Assembly: GCF_958298935.1 (NCBI RefSeq)
Contig: NC_084929.1
Coordinates: forward strand, 34,103,501 to 34,167,500
Length of the DNA: 64,000 bases
Direction: 5' to 3'
Source of the DNA: Phragmites australis
Taxonomy: Eukaryota > Streptophyta > Magnoliopsida > Poales > Poaceae
In this document: positions 11,875-22,207 of the stretch, in pieces
Layout of the letters: the number at the start of each line of letters is the position of its first letter
Numbering within the stretch: the stretch's first letter is position 1
Program-made: the position numbers and the translations under genes
Notes under the pieces: generated by a model
Seen by the model: only the letters and a program-made list of their open reading frames with translations
What the model was told of the DNA's origin: nothing
The model's database searches: none

Positions 11875-14088
11875 CATAGTAGTATACTTGTACACGTACA
11901 TTCTGAATGGCAATATAAATGCTGACCCATGACCATCATGCCAGTGGGAGATCTTTCCATTAGCAAATTAAGCATTCTTTTCCTCTCCACTTCTTCTCCA
12001 AGCTTGAGCGATATACAAGTTTATTTCTTCAAGCACAAAACTTATTATAGCACGAATGACATACTGCCAAAAATATGGTTTTCAAACACAAATTTAGATT
12101 ATCGATATTGTGATGAGGTAGTGCGTGCAACTACCAAGTTTCATCCCAAAAATGCACGTCAACAACCTAAGCGTACCTGAAAAATAAGTTAACGGGGGTG
12201 AGACAAACTCAGCAAGTACCGGCTATGAATATAAACATATCTTACTTAATGAAGGAGTATTTTAGAAACAACCATTTTTCTCACCATGAAAAACCAAAAC
12301 ATATGAATTTGAAGAAAATATCCTTTCATGTGGCAGTATATTCATCAACAGGACAACAACGACAACCTCCAATACAGTTTTCCCGTATATCTTGGCATTA
12401 AACTCTCTAAAACTCTGTATTCTTCAAATATTATAAAAATGTATGAATGCCATGATGCAACTCCAATTGAGAGTTTTGCGTTGGACGATGCCAACCTCTC
12501 ATGCAACTCCATGTACCAGTACGAGTCACGCACGATGGCAGTGACCGGCCTTTATCACCATATGAAGTGCATAATTGTAAATATATGCATGTGAATTAAC
12601 GTCAATTCTTATCTTTTCTTTTGATGACTCATGATAAATAACACTACAACTGACTCATGACGCCAACGACATAATCCAAATCAATAAGAATGGTATGGAT
12701 TTAATTCAGCAAATGCAACATCATCTATGATTTGAAAGAATTAGAAAATATCATATACTTCAATTTTATTTTGCAAAAGAAGTAGACATGAATATAAACA
12801 TAGCACTGAAATTTTACCCCTACATTACTTACCTTTTAACTGGAGATGGCAAAGAAACTTTGCTTAAGTACGCTCAGAAGTGCTACCACCTGCACAAGTA
12901 TATTTTAGTACTAAAATATATCGAAAACACAAACAGTATGAAAGTGTTCTTCCTACGCCCGAAAACATCGCATATACATCTATATTTAGGAATATGCCGA
13001 ATAGAAATACTCGTACAGCAAGAATGGACATGACACCTTCATCTCCGGATCGAATTAGATTTCTCTTACTAATTAGACTTTATTTAATTAAAAGGAATGG
13101 ATATTTCAATTCGGATGTCACACCTTTATCTCAAACGACAACTATCGTAAGTAAATCGGGTTGATGATCATATGTCCGATGGAAATTGACTGATCCAATT
13201 CAGCCACAAATACCTATGGATTACTTAAGAATCACCTTCGAAAGATTGACGAGAAATTCGGGGAAATCAGGAAATTTCTCAACTTTTTCCTTTTTCTTCC
13301 CTTTTCTTCCTCTTTTCTTTTCTTTTCTTTTGCTTCTTTTCCTTTTTTTTCTTTTCTCTCCTTCCTGGTCCTTCTCCCTCTCGGTTCTTTGTCTCTTTGC
13401 AAACACACACAGGGAGAGAGAGCAGAGAGGGGAGCATGGGAGCCGACAGGCGGCGGGAAGGGGGCTGCTCGGCGACGGGCCAGCACGGCAGCGACGGCCG
13501 GTGGCAGTATGCAGCGGTGCGCGGCGCGATGGCACGATGAGCGGCGGTGGCGGAGCACGGTAGGGAGGGGCGGCTCGATCGGGACAGCGGTGCGGCGAGG
13601 GCGAGCGATGGCGCACGGCTGTGGGCGGTAGAGCGCGGCACGGCAATGCGGTGGTGAGGGGGAGCGGTAGCGCGGCGACCGGCTACGAGCCGGTGGAGGA
13701 GGGTGGCGTGGCGGAAGAGGGAGGCAGCGGCGAGCCGAGCGGCGTAAGGGGAGGGGTGGCAGCAGTCGGCAGAGGGCGACGTGAGCCAAGCGAGTTCAGG
13801 AGGCGTCTGGATGGATCCAGCCTTTATTCTCTTTTTTTTTAATAACAATCGACAATCTAAATTTATTGGACTCGTTACGGGTCACGTGTATCTAAATTGG
13901 ATGTTTGAATAGTAAAATAGGTTTGTCTCGATGAGATATACGTAGCAGCGGTTTTCGATCGTCCATTTGAGCAATGAATTAAAAAGTCAACTATTGGTCA
14001 ACATTTCTTTTTTTCATTCAGTATTACAATTTCAATGGGTCGGCTCTCGCCACACTTTATTCATGAAAGATATTTTCTTTCACCAACA
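11875..14088 (+). repeat. 3' LTR of the nested Tat-like element, split by an insertion
   Basis: Positions 11882-12012 and 14029-14088 together match the 5' LTR at 2733-2922, ending in the same CACCAACA. The copy is split at GAGCGAT (12012) by about 2 kb. The differences from the 5' copy indicate an old insertion. Confidence 0.75.
12013..14028 (-). mobile_element. LTR-like insertion inside the 3' LTR (approximate ends)
   Basis: The split in the Tat LTR is filled by 2.0 kb whose right end, on the minus strand, reads TGTAATACTG, an LTR-type start. Its left end (minus ...AAATAAACTTGTAT) looks like a polyadenylation end but lacks a clear CA. It contains a TTAACGGGGGTGAGACAAAC stretch, of a kind I associate with long grass gypsy LTRs, and a polypyrimidine run (13280-13360) next to a GC-rich block (13430-13800). 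No target duplication can be confirmed (ATATA on the left, ATTTC on the right). Confidence 0.5.
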
Positions 14089-15961
14089 GTTACAATATAG
14101 AGCTGTGTGAGAGGTGTCAACTTACAAGTATGAGAAGGAGAATACTTGCCACCACATTTAAAGCATAAGTTGTTTGCTTTTCTATAGTCCTTCAATTGCT
14201 TGGCTTTCCAAATATCACCTGTCGTAGCATTAGACTTGTTATCCACTTTTTGCTGACTGGAAGACAAGGGCCTTGTATGGGCAGGTTTGATGCCATATTT
14301 TTTTGTTCTGTCGACAATGCCTTCCTGAACCAATGCCAACACAGAGGCTCTATGTAAGGTGGCTGGAAGCTAAATTTCCACAGCTGACCTGAGTTCCTCC
14401 TTCAAGCCCAAAATAAAATGTGTAATCAACATTGTTTCGCTGACAGCGGGATCATATAGCTTTACCAAATACACTAATTGCTCAAATTCAGACTTGTAAT
14501 CTTCAACAGATCCAATTTGTTCGAGCAGTAACAATTCAGTTAACTTTTCCCTATGAGTATTGACATCAAACTCAGACAACAACGCCCCTTTCAACTGATC
14601 CCATGTGAAAATCGCATGATCTAGCTTATATGTCTGAAACCACAGGGGAGCTCGACCAACCAGGTGTAGTGTTGAAACCATAACCTGAAAACTAATTGGG
14701 ATCTGATATATCTCGAAGAATGATTGGGCCTTATCAATTCATATGCGTACATCCGAGCCATCAAATTTCAGAAACTAGCGCATCAACCCGTGCGACTGCA
14801 CAGTCTAGAAATTTAGCTTACGACTAAATTATAGATATTTGTGTTAATAATAACTGTATACTAAGATACATCAACTATTTATATTTAAATATTAGAATTA
14901 AAATATAAATATAATTTTTGTTTATAATATTGGAATCATGTTTATTATTTATGAATAGATCTAATTTATAATTTTCATTTTATGTGTTATGCAAATTGAT
15001 TTTTATTTGTTTCTTGATTTTTTGAAATTATTATTATTTTTAATGTCATCACCGTATCTCATATTATTTTTTTGAAATACATTATAAATTCTTTGATATT
15101 ATTTTTGTGTGATAATCCGTAATATGTTTGCGTTCTGTTGTTTTAATTTTGTAATGTTTGATTATAATTGATTTGGAAAAGTGTGTTAATTGCTAACGTA
15201 ATTAAGTTGGAGTTTGCTAACGTAACCTTGTTGGACAAATAATATCTACAACAAAAAAGGAAAGAAAGGCAAGGCAAGAAGTAGTCTTGGGGCTGGACTC
15301 TATTATTTATTTTTTAATCTTCTGTGTTGTTTCATCTGATTATTGATCTATGGTTACAGTTAGTCAATCAATTAATTTGACGGTTGGATATTTTGCTTTT
15401 TTATTAGAATTTCTAGGGTTTTCTTAGAATTAACGTGGAGGCACCAAAAGGAGCCTCCAATTAGTAAATATAAGATTCCATCTTAGGCAACCAATTCTTC
15501 CTAGGGCTATCAAACACATGCATAGCTACACCTCCACTACGCTGGTGACCCAAATCAGGTGTGAGATGAGGGGTGTCAGGTAGTGATACCAGAGGGCGAT
15601 GAGTGGAAGCCCACCGCTGCTGATGTGGATGTTCCCCCATGATGCCATCTCTGGGAGATATTGTCAACTTCAGAGGAAGCTTGTTCTGTAGAACCTGTGT
15701 CGTATTGTGTTGCTCCTGCTGAAACTTGCTGATGGACAACATGGATAGATCAAGCTTAGTCTGAGAGGTTGTCATCTGAGAGTTTCGTCTTCAGATCGTC
15801 GACGACATCAACCTTGACGTTGAGGATCGCAAGTTGCTCCATCAGACGGGTCTCAAACGCCACCCACTCATTGCGGTCGCGCTTCTCAGATGCATCCATC
15901 TCCACCAAAAGTTGCTTCGGAGGTGTCGTGGTGGTCACTGCTCCAAGTTGGCCGGACCCTA
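14089..15961 (-). pseudogene. Ty3/gypsy gag of the outer minus-strand element, split by a Helitron
   Basis: On the minus strand the protein starts near 15938 (MTTTTPPKQLLVEMD). It continues through a coiled-coil-like N-terminus, the gag core (FDGSDVRIWIDKAQ; LVGRAPLWFQTYKLDH) and a CCHC zinc knuckle CFKCGGKYSPSHTC at about 14128-14169. The Helitron at 14775-15475 interrupts it; removing that segment joins the two gag halves in frame. Stop codons at about 14371 and 14717 and near the core confirm decay. The protease of the same element is at 2107-2725. The 5' LTR expected on the right is not recognisable in 15962-16190. Confidence 0.85.
14775..15475 (-). mobile_element. Non-autonomous Helitron, 701 bp
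   Basis: Read on the minus strand it begins TCTTATATTTAC at 15475 and ends GCGCTAG at 14775. A hairpin (stem CTGTGC / GCACGG with a 4-nt loop, one mismatch) lies about 10 bases before the terminal CTAG. The insertion is exactly between A and T, with no target duplication. These are the diagnostic Helitron features: 5' TC, 3' hairpin plus CTRR, and A|T target. Excising it rejoins the gag codons around Met-Glu-Phe. It is AT-rich and encodes no Rep/helicase. Confidence 0.85.
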
Positions 15962-16199
15962 GGTAGCGGATTTACGGCAATCGCCTAAAGCAATCACCAC
16001 CTTCCCCAAGGAATTTACCAAGCAATCGAGAATATGCAACGAGACACGTGCGAATCAACCAAATCTAATACTAATTGTGAGGATTGTCACAGAATAGGAT
16101 TGCCGCGACGATATGCACCCCGATACAGCTAACCCATGCGCTTTGGATTGGTATCCTCTGACGTACTGCACAGCCGCTGACATATGGAGCTAGCCCCGC

Positions 16200-16430
16200 A
16201 TGTCAGCAGGCATACAGTACCCGTGCAATATGTCAGAGGATCTGTGTCCATGCGCGCCTGCGATCGTTGGGAACGCGGCGCCGACGGGTGCATGCTGCGC
16301 GAGACTCAAGGCGCACCCGCCGAGCTGCTTCTGCCGGTACAAGAAGGACCCCAACCTGCAGCGCTACGTCAACTCCCCCAACGGCAATAAGGTCTTCGCC
16401 GCCTGCAAGGTTCCCCTGTCCAGGTGCTGA
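16200..16430 (+). pseudogene. Type-2 non-specific lipid transfer protein, leaderless copy
   Basis: The reading frame holds a full mature nsLTP2 domain. From Cys at about 16224 the cysteines run C-x8-C-x13-CC-x9-C-x-C-x23-C-x6-C, ending at TGA 16428-16430, with the type-2 hallmark block YVNSPNGNKVFAAC. Type-2 LTPs are small secreted proteins that bind lipids in a disulfide-stabilised cavity. Here the signal peptide is missing: a TAG stands three codons before the first Met (16191-16193), and no hydrophobic leader is readable in any frame upstream. Two Cys spacings are one residue longer than usual and a ninth Cys is present. Retrotransposon debris begins ~230 bp upstream. I read it as a truncated gene copy; use as a leader-less cytosolic peptide cannot be excluded. 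Confidence 0.7.
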
Positions 16431-16953
16431 GTGCCTGAGTTCGTTCGTTCGTTCTCTCTCTCTCGCATACGTGCAATCATGCAAGTAGACGGATCTCATG
16501 GCTTGGATTGCTAACTGCCTTATGTCGTGTGATTTAGTACTAATAAATGAGTGTTCTGCTTCGAGTTATTAAAACTTACTAGTTTAATGCACGTGTTTTT
16601 ACGCATCATGCGCGGTGTGGCAGCACGTGGGCAAACACGTGAGCGCACAGTGCGGTAGCGCGTGGGTGAGAGCGTGCGGGCCCACGGTGCGGGAGGCCGT
16701 GGGATATACGAGAGGGCAAATTGCGGGAAAGGAGTACTACGTATTTTTAAGTAGTAGAGAAAAATAAATTGAGATCCAGTACTTTAGTATTTGGTATGAT
16801 GTGAGTTCTACTCTTTAGACTTGATATGTCATGTATGGATACTTGTCATGTATTCAGTATATGTATGAAATAAATGTTACACGAATAAAAGTTTGGCCAC
16901 TTTGAGTTGCTAATTCTTTGCTAGTCTCGCTTAAATGCAAATGCACAAAAGAT
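16431..16953. other. Intergenic; nothing recognised
   Basis: This ~520-bp stretch contains a GC-rich run with repeated CACGTG and GCACGTG motifs (16585-16700) and an AT-rich run (16740-16950). I see no gene. A weak Helitron-like end at about 16580 is not convincing. Confidence 0.5.
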
Positions 16954-17733
16954 TCATACCAGTAGTATGAGTTCAAAGCACGTTTTAGAGCACAAAGCAC
17001 GTTTGCAGTACGTCTTGTTGGTTGTTGGAGTTCCAGTTACATGGTACAGGAATAAGAACAAACTAAAACTGAAGCTGGAGCCTTTAACACAAGAGACTTT
17101 GTGGTGGAATCTGCAGATCATTTGTCCTGTATTCAACATTTCAACTACTCTAGTCAATGAAGGCCGGTTGTTAGGCTGCAACTGTATGCACCACAATCCG
17201 ACTAATATCAGCTTTCTGACAAGCTCAGTATCAACACTGATCGCACCAGCATAGACAGTACAGTATTCATCCAAATGCTCATAAAGCCTTTGAGGAAAAT
17301 ATTTGCTACTGACCTCTGAACTCCTATTGATGTTCTTCCTTGCTCCAACTATCCCAAGGACCATCATCCCGTAACTATAGACATCGGACTTGGTACTTAT
17401 TTGTCCAAATTGCTGTGAGAAGATCTCTGGGGCAATGCAGCCGATGGTTCCCCTGGCACCATCAATAGAGATAATACTCTCTTTTGTCATGCACAATTTT
17501 GCCAATCCAAAATCAGAGATCTTTGGACAAAAATCTTGGTCCAGTAGGATATTGTGGGGTTTAATATCAAAATGCACGATACGGCTAGTGCACCCTCGAT
17601 GAAGATATTCAAGTCCACGAGCAATGCCAACTGTAATGTCAAATAATTTCTCCCAACTTAGTGAGTTTTTCCCTTCAGAGTTTTGTCCAAATGCAAATCT
17701 TTCGAGTAACACCATGAACCATGACCATTGCAA
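16954..17733 (-). pseudogene. LRK10-like receptor kinase, C-terminal kinase lobe only
   Basis: The minus strand encodes the C-lobe of a Ser/Thr receptor-like kinase: GIARGLEYLH, catalytic loop HFDIKPHNILLD, DFGLAKL, a GTIGCIAPEIF activation-segment end (APE), KSDVYSYGMM and NNRPSLTRVVEML. Such kinases (LRK10-like, WAK-related) sit in the plasma membrane and normally carry an N-terminal cysteine-rich ectodomain. The N-lobe (P-loop, VAVK lysine, alphaC) is absent. Near 17715 the sequence runs out of frame where an NGSLERFAFG-type block is expected, and past NTGQ (about 17120) the frame is lost again. With no N-lobe and frameshifts at both ends it is a relic. An ectodomain piece lies head-to-head at 17853. 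Confidence 0.8.
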
Positions 17734-17852
17734 CGACTAAGAAATTACCATCTTAAGTAGCACTGCAGCAGCACACTTGTCTAGTATTCTGATCATTCAT
17801 ATATCTTGCTCCTCTCCTAGAGTCCTAGGCTCGTCCCCATATCCCCTTTGCA

Positions 17853-18250
17853 ATGGAGCCATCAGAGCAAATGCATCGGCTGCATTTAGCACCACTCCTC
17901 TTCATCCTACTTCTCTCGTCAGTGCCACCCTGCAAACCACAACCCGATGCCTTCTTCCGGTACAGCAATTGTACCCCAACACCATACCAGTGCGGATCAG
18001 TAAAGTTCGACGTCGATTACCCGTTCTCGGTGAACGGCGTGGACCGGCCGGACTACTGCTTATTGCCCGGGTACCGCCTCTCCTGCGCGAATGGCAAGCT
18101 GGTGATCAACATGAATAATTCCGCTGGGTTCCAGGTTACGAGCGTCGACTAGGACGACCACCTCCTCACCGTCATCGACCAGAGCCTAGCCGAACGGACA
18201 TGCCAGAAGCCCTACCGGAACACCAACATCGATGACACCATGTTCGTGTA
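17853..18250 (+). pseudogene. LRK10-like/WAK-type ectodomain fragment (GUB_WAK_bind)
   Basis: From ATG 17853 the product has a short basic start, a hydrophobic segment (LLFILLLSSV) suited to a signal peptide, and then a cysteine-rich domain (YSNCTPTPYQCGS, VDYPFSVNG, YCLLPGYRLSC) typical of the galacturonan-binding domain of WAK and LRK10-like kinases. A TAG at 18150-18152 ends it after TSVD. The expected continuation (DDHLLTVIDQSLAERTCQKPY) is readable directly after the stop, so the stop is a point lesion. Transmembrane and kinase parts do not follow; instead a partial repeat of the DDHLLTV coding stretch appears at about 18266-18290. It lies divergently from the kinase fragment at 16954-17733. 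Confidence 0.75.
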
Positions 18251-18482
18251 GTTGTCAACATCGATGACACGACGACCACCTCCTCACCGTCACCACTCAC
18301 CAAGTTCGTGCTTGTCCGAGTCCTACTATGCAGCGTTCACGGGCCTCTGCACAGTGTAGTTGTCAAGATACACTAACGGCCCATATAGCTGTCAGAACAA
18401 ACCAGAGCAACATGCAGTTTTGAGTTGCGACACATCTAATTAGGACCATCTATCCAGCCCAACTATATTTCTCAGGAACTTA

Positions 18483-18694
18483 GGGCGTGTTTGAAATCTT
18501 TGCTGTGTTTGCCTCATCTCTCCTACACGAGCAAGCCTTACCTTACCAGCGCTGGTGAGCTAGATTGGCTCTGCTACGAAAGCAAGAAAAAACTTGCAAA
18601 CGCAAACCCCGAGGCAAACTCGCTAGAGAACCAAACCAGCGGAAGCTTGTTCAGCCCGGCAAAGCAAGCGTGGGCAAGGGTTCAAAACATGCCC
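18483..18694. mobile_element. Tourist-like MITE, 212 bp, TTA target duplication
   Basis: Terminal inverted repeats GGGCGTGTTTGAA on the left and TTCAAAACATGCCC on the right are flanked by TTA at 18480-18482 and 18695-18697. TTA duplication and GGGC-type ends are diagnostic of PIF/Harbinger-derived Tourist MITEs. No coding capacity. Confidence 0.8.
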
Positions 18695-18699
18695 TTACT

Positions 18700-19430
18700 A
18701 TTGGGGCTTGACGCGATTGAGCGCAGCTCGTACCGGTCCAGTAGGTTGGAATTTTATGGGCCAACTCGTTCTACTTGAGCGATTTTCAAATTTACACGTC
18801 TGGTTAAAAAAGTTCAAAAAGAAGTCTATCGTCGTTAGTTCATCAGACGAGATTAATTTCTTAACGGGGCGAGACCTTATGAGCCCCTCGCGGTTAGATT
18901 TAAAGATGGTCAACTGGGTTATACCTACTGGACCGGCCCAAGGTATGATATTGTAGGTACGGCTCGATGGTAGGTGAGCCGGGCCGGACCAGCACGACAC
19001 GATTAGTCGGGTCGTGCCTGGGTTGACACCTTGGTATGGCACGACCCGGTTTAGACAGGTCGGCACGGGCACGTCTTCCCCGCCCGGCCGCCTCGCCAAT
19101 CGCCCCATCCCATGATCCCGTCGCTGGCTGCCCCGCCCAGCCACCTCGACCGGCTGCCGTGCCGCCCCTCCCTGGCCTCCCCGCCCGGTCGCCGTGCTAC
19201 CCCGCCTCGCCACTCGACCTCCCCGCCTAGTCGCCCAGCTGCATCGCCGTTGTGCCGCCCCGCCCCTGCGCCGTCGCCCTGAGGCACCTGTCGGGCACAA
19301 CACGGTGGCAGATGGGCTGTGTCGTGGGTCGATGGCGTGGCACATGGGTCGACACGCGAGTTAGCATGGCACGACCCGTTACAATAGTCTGGCCACTCGG
19401 GTCGGGCCAACCCGAGTGACCCATTTAGCC
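18700..19430. repeat. GC-rich repeat of GGCACGACCC-type motifs
   Basis: The stretch has many variants of GGCACGACCCG, TCGGGTCGTGCC and GGGCCGGACC, a core very rich in CCGCCC (19070-19280), and closing runs (GTCGGGCCAACCCGAGT). I know this composition from non-autonomous DNA elements of grasses, but I cannot define its ends. A similar motif set occurs at 60720-60900. The long ORFs on both strands are by-products of the GC content. Confidence 0.4.
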
Positions 19431-19442
19431 ATTTCTCTATTA

Positions 19443-20397
19443 GAGCATATTAAATACATTTCATTCAGCTCTCACTAGTTCAGCATATGAGATCTTGTTC
19501 TTCCCAGCTCAATAGGCGAGATTTTTCCCTAATGGCCCCACCAAAAGGTATCGCTCACAGATCGAAAGATTCCTTTTGGTGGGTAGTGTTCATGCACTGT
19601 TCATCATCCATCCTGCTCATTCTGTGTAGTGTGTTCACATATTTTTTATTTAATTATCAATTTTATGTGGAGTACAAGATTGGTCTAAAAATTCTAAATA
19701 TTTTTATGAGTAAATTAGAGCTAACTAGCAACCTATTTTAATTAGTTTGATCCAAAAATTCTAACCTAATATTTAATTAAAATTCTCCAAAGTAGCCTAC
19801 TTTTATAAATTATAGAAATTTTTAATACCTCAAATAAATTCCCAAAAATCAGGAAAAATTCACTAGGGTTATTTGGTGAAAAAGTATGTTCATTTGTAAT
19901 GCCGGATAAAAATGCATATAAATAGAGCGTTACAAAAGAACTTACTTTTTAACCAAATATCCTAGGGTAAGAAATATTTTTATAAATTATTACATTACAT
20001 GATAAGAATATTAGTGAATTTTACCTGATTTTGGGAATTTATTTGTGGCATTAACAATTTCTATAAGCTATAAAAGAATGCTGCTTTGGAGAATTTAATT
20101 AAATATTGGTTTAGGATTTTTTTTTTTTTTATCAAACTAATTAAAATGGGTTGCTTATGAGCTCTAGTTTGCTCATGAAAATATTTAAAAATTTTAGATC
20201 ACTCTTATACTCTCAAATAAAATCAATAATTAAATAAAAATATGTGAACACACCTACACGTACAGACACTAGAGCTAACAGTGTCAAAAGGATTAGCCCA
20301 ATCAATGGGCTACTCCTCAGGGTCCCACTCGTTCAGCGAGCGAGAGTAAGGTCCCTCTGAACGAGTGAGATCTCAGTGAAACACATTTAATATGCTC
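19443..20397. mobile_element. 955-bp fold-back element, TTA-flanked, arms ~470 bp
   Basis: The left end GAGCATATTAAAT and right end ATTTAATATGCTC are inverted repeats, flanked by TTA on both sides (19440-19442, 20398-20400). Most of the element is one imperfect palindrome: the sequence after about 19640 is matched in reverse complement by the sequence before about 20270, with the turn near 19920 (spacer of about 23 nt). The arms differ most at 19500-19630 versus 20270-20370. A transcript would form a very long hairpin. TTA flanks suggest a PIF/Harbinger-mobilised element. Confidence 0.75.
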
Positions 20398-20591
20398 TTA
20401 GCGCTGAGACTCACAAGAACTCGCTCAATAAACGAGCAATGGTAGTCTATTCTTGAATTTTTTTCAAACGGCTATGTAATTTTGCAAATATATATATAAA
20501 GTACTACTCGAGCTGGGGATCTCCAAAAATTCAGAGCTTGCGTTGTGGCGCAATGGGTCGAAACACATAGCTTGAGATCTAAAAAAAATTA

Positions 20592-20959
20592 GGGGTGTGT
20601 TTGGTTGCCTGCACGGTGTCTCGTAGAGCTGCATCGTATATCCTGGATGAGAGGAAACAGGTTGAGAGGGGTTGTATTTTAGAAAAGAAGAGTGTTTGGT
20701 TGGTTGGATCTACGAATGTAGGTTTAATTTGAGTTTGAGTTTGTGTTTGGTAGGCTAAATCTGAGGCTACATGAAGGAGTTTACTGCCGCTGACCAGTGA
20801 GCCCAGTGTCAAACCGCTGCATCCGGTGAGCCTGCATCCAAGCTACGGTTGATTCCCGCGTGCCTTCCATCCTACATACGCTCGTACAAAGAGTGTGATT
20901 AGTTACTTGCATGTCCTGTTGCTCGCATGGACCATATACACAGGCTGAGCGGATGCAAG
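20592..20959. mobile_element. Left part of a Tourist-like element (GGGGTGTGTTTGG end)
   Basis: TTA followed by GGGGTGTGTTTGGTTGCC at 20589-20609 is a typical Tourist-family left end. The sequence is cut at 20959 (GCGGATGCAAG) by a long LTR. A candidate right end, CCAAACACGCCCC, stands at 28094-28106, preceded by another GCGGATGCAAG (28060-28070). That the two are halves of one element is likely but unproven, because other copies of this family lie at 27830-28050. Confidence 0.5.
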
Positions 20960-22207
20960 TGTGAGGAACCATCCAAAAAATATTCTAATTAATCATGAGG
21001 AGGATCAATATTTATAATCACAACCTCCATGATTAACCAGAATACCATCCCGGTAGTCCCGGCACGTGTTTTGTGCTCAAGATCGGAACACATGCCTTTC
21101 CAACATAAGTCATCACAACAAAGTTTAAGAAAGAGCGAGTAATTAAAGTTATCTTACAAGCCTTTAGGAAAGCATCATTAATAACAGTTTACAGAGATAA
21201 TACGCAACGGAAAGTAAAGCTAATAACAACAAAAGCTAGGTGAAGCCGTATGCTCATAGGCTCCACCTCAAAGCACGCCATTTAGAGTAGGATGCACTAC
21301 TCATATCCGTCGCCAACATCAGCAGGCGTGAAGTAACCAAACACCGCATCTTCCTCACTAGCAGAACCTGAAAGAGCAGCGTGAGTACGAAGGTACTCGC
21401 AAGACTTAATCCATAGAAGGCATATATAAATAGCCCAACTCTAAGGATTATGCATTGAGCCATTAGCAATAAAAAATACCACAAGATTAAGTAAATTAAC
21501 ATGCATAAGTAACCTAAACATATATGTATGAGTACCTATATTTAACAAACCATGGACAAACTACCCTGCAAACCTCCATATGAACATAAATGTGAATGGA
21601 ACCATCATAAAAATAATTGTAAAGAACCATCTCATCCTCATACCAACATACCATAGCCACTAAACCAAAATAAAAACTCTACGACCGATGCAAATGAACA
21701 GAAGCATGCTCATGACTGAGAGTGTGATATTTCAAAATATTTTTACACCTTGCAGGGGATACTCCTGGACCCACACGACTCGAGGACCATACAGCTCACG
21801 TGTCCACACAGGCCCACGCAAAGGGTACTCATGTCAACCTTTCCTAATAAGCTCCAACCATTTAGATCATGCATCGCTCGGCGCGAAGGTATCTAGAAGT
21901 ACTCCCGGAGCAAACTATATACCTTTACAAGCCTGTCCGCTCACACCATCGATGTCCAGGCTCAAATGACTACAGCTACAGAAGTATTCGGTTCACCTTA
22001 CCATTAGATTGGCATGTGGTGAGTAAGGTAAGTGCTAGAGACAACTGCACCGACAGAAGGTCTACGGTGTCTGGGTTCCTCTCTCGAATGGCTCCGAGGA
22101 ATCCTCCTGAGCAGAAAACACCCCTAACACCACCCACATCTCGTCTCATACTCACCACTCATCCAACCATATTAACATCATAAATGTATTCGTAAACCAT
22201 AAGTGAG

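Larger units (their letters stand above)
2726..14088 (+). mobile_element. Nested plus-strand Ty3/gypsy element, Tat-like, degenerate
   Basis: The element is bounded by two copies of a ~197-bp LTR (2726-2922, and 11875-14088 with an insertion). It carries a primer-binding site, gag, protease, RT, RNase H and part of integrase in plus orientation. It sits inside the minus-strand gypsy element whose halves flank it. Stop codons and frameshifts occur in every domain, and the integrase is truncated at about 7690. Two later insertions lie in it: the solo LTR at 7866-11869 and an LTR-like block at about 12013-14028. The protease LVDGG motif and gag type point to the Tat lineage. Target duplication is not clean (possibly GTTCC at 2716 and GTTAC at 14089, with one mismatch). 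Confidence 0.75.

Noticed and set aside
13221..13848. Overlapping minus-strand ORFs of 140-190 codons
   Set aside because: Arg/Pro/Ala-rich in three frames with Lys-rich tails encoded by a polypyrimidine run; composition artefacts in an LTR-like insertion.
2716..14093. GTTCC/GTTAC as target duplication of the Tat-like element
   Set aside because: One mismatch and a start that would not be TG; the two host halves do not join in frame with it. Left as only a possibility.
16560..16600. Helitron-like 3' end (ACTAG followed by a GCACGTG stretch)
   Set aside because: The hairpin is weak and no matching TC 5' end or interrupted target could be found.
18698..19424. ORF of 215 codons on the minus strand and others
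   Set aside because: Low-complexity GC-rich repeat with no domain; several frames are equally open.
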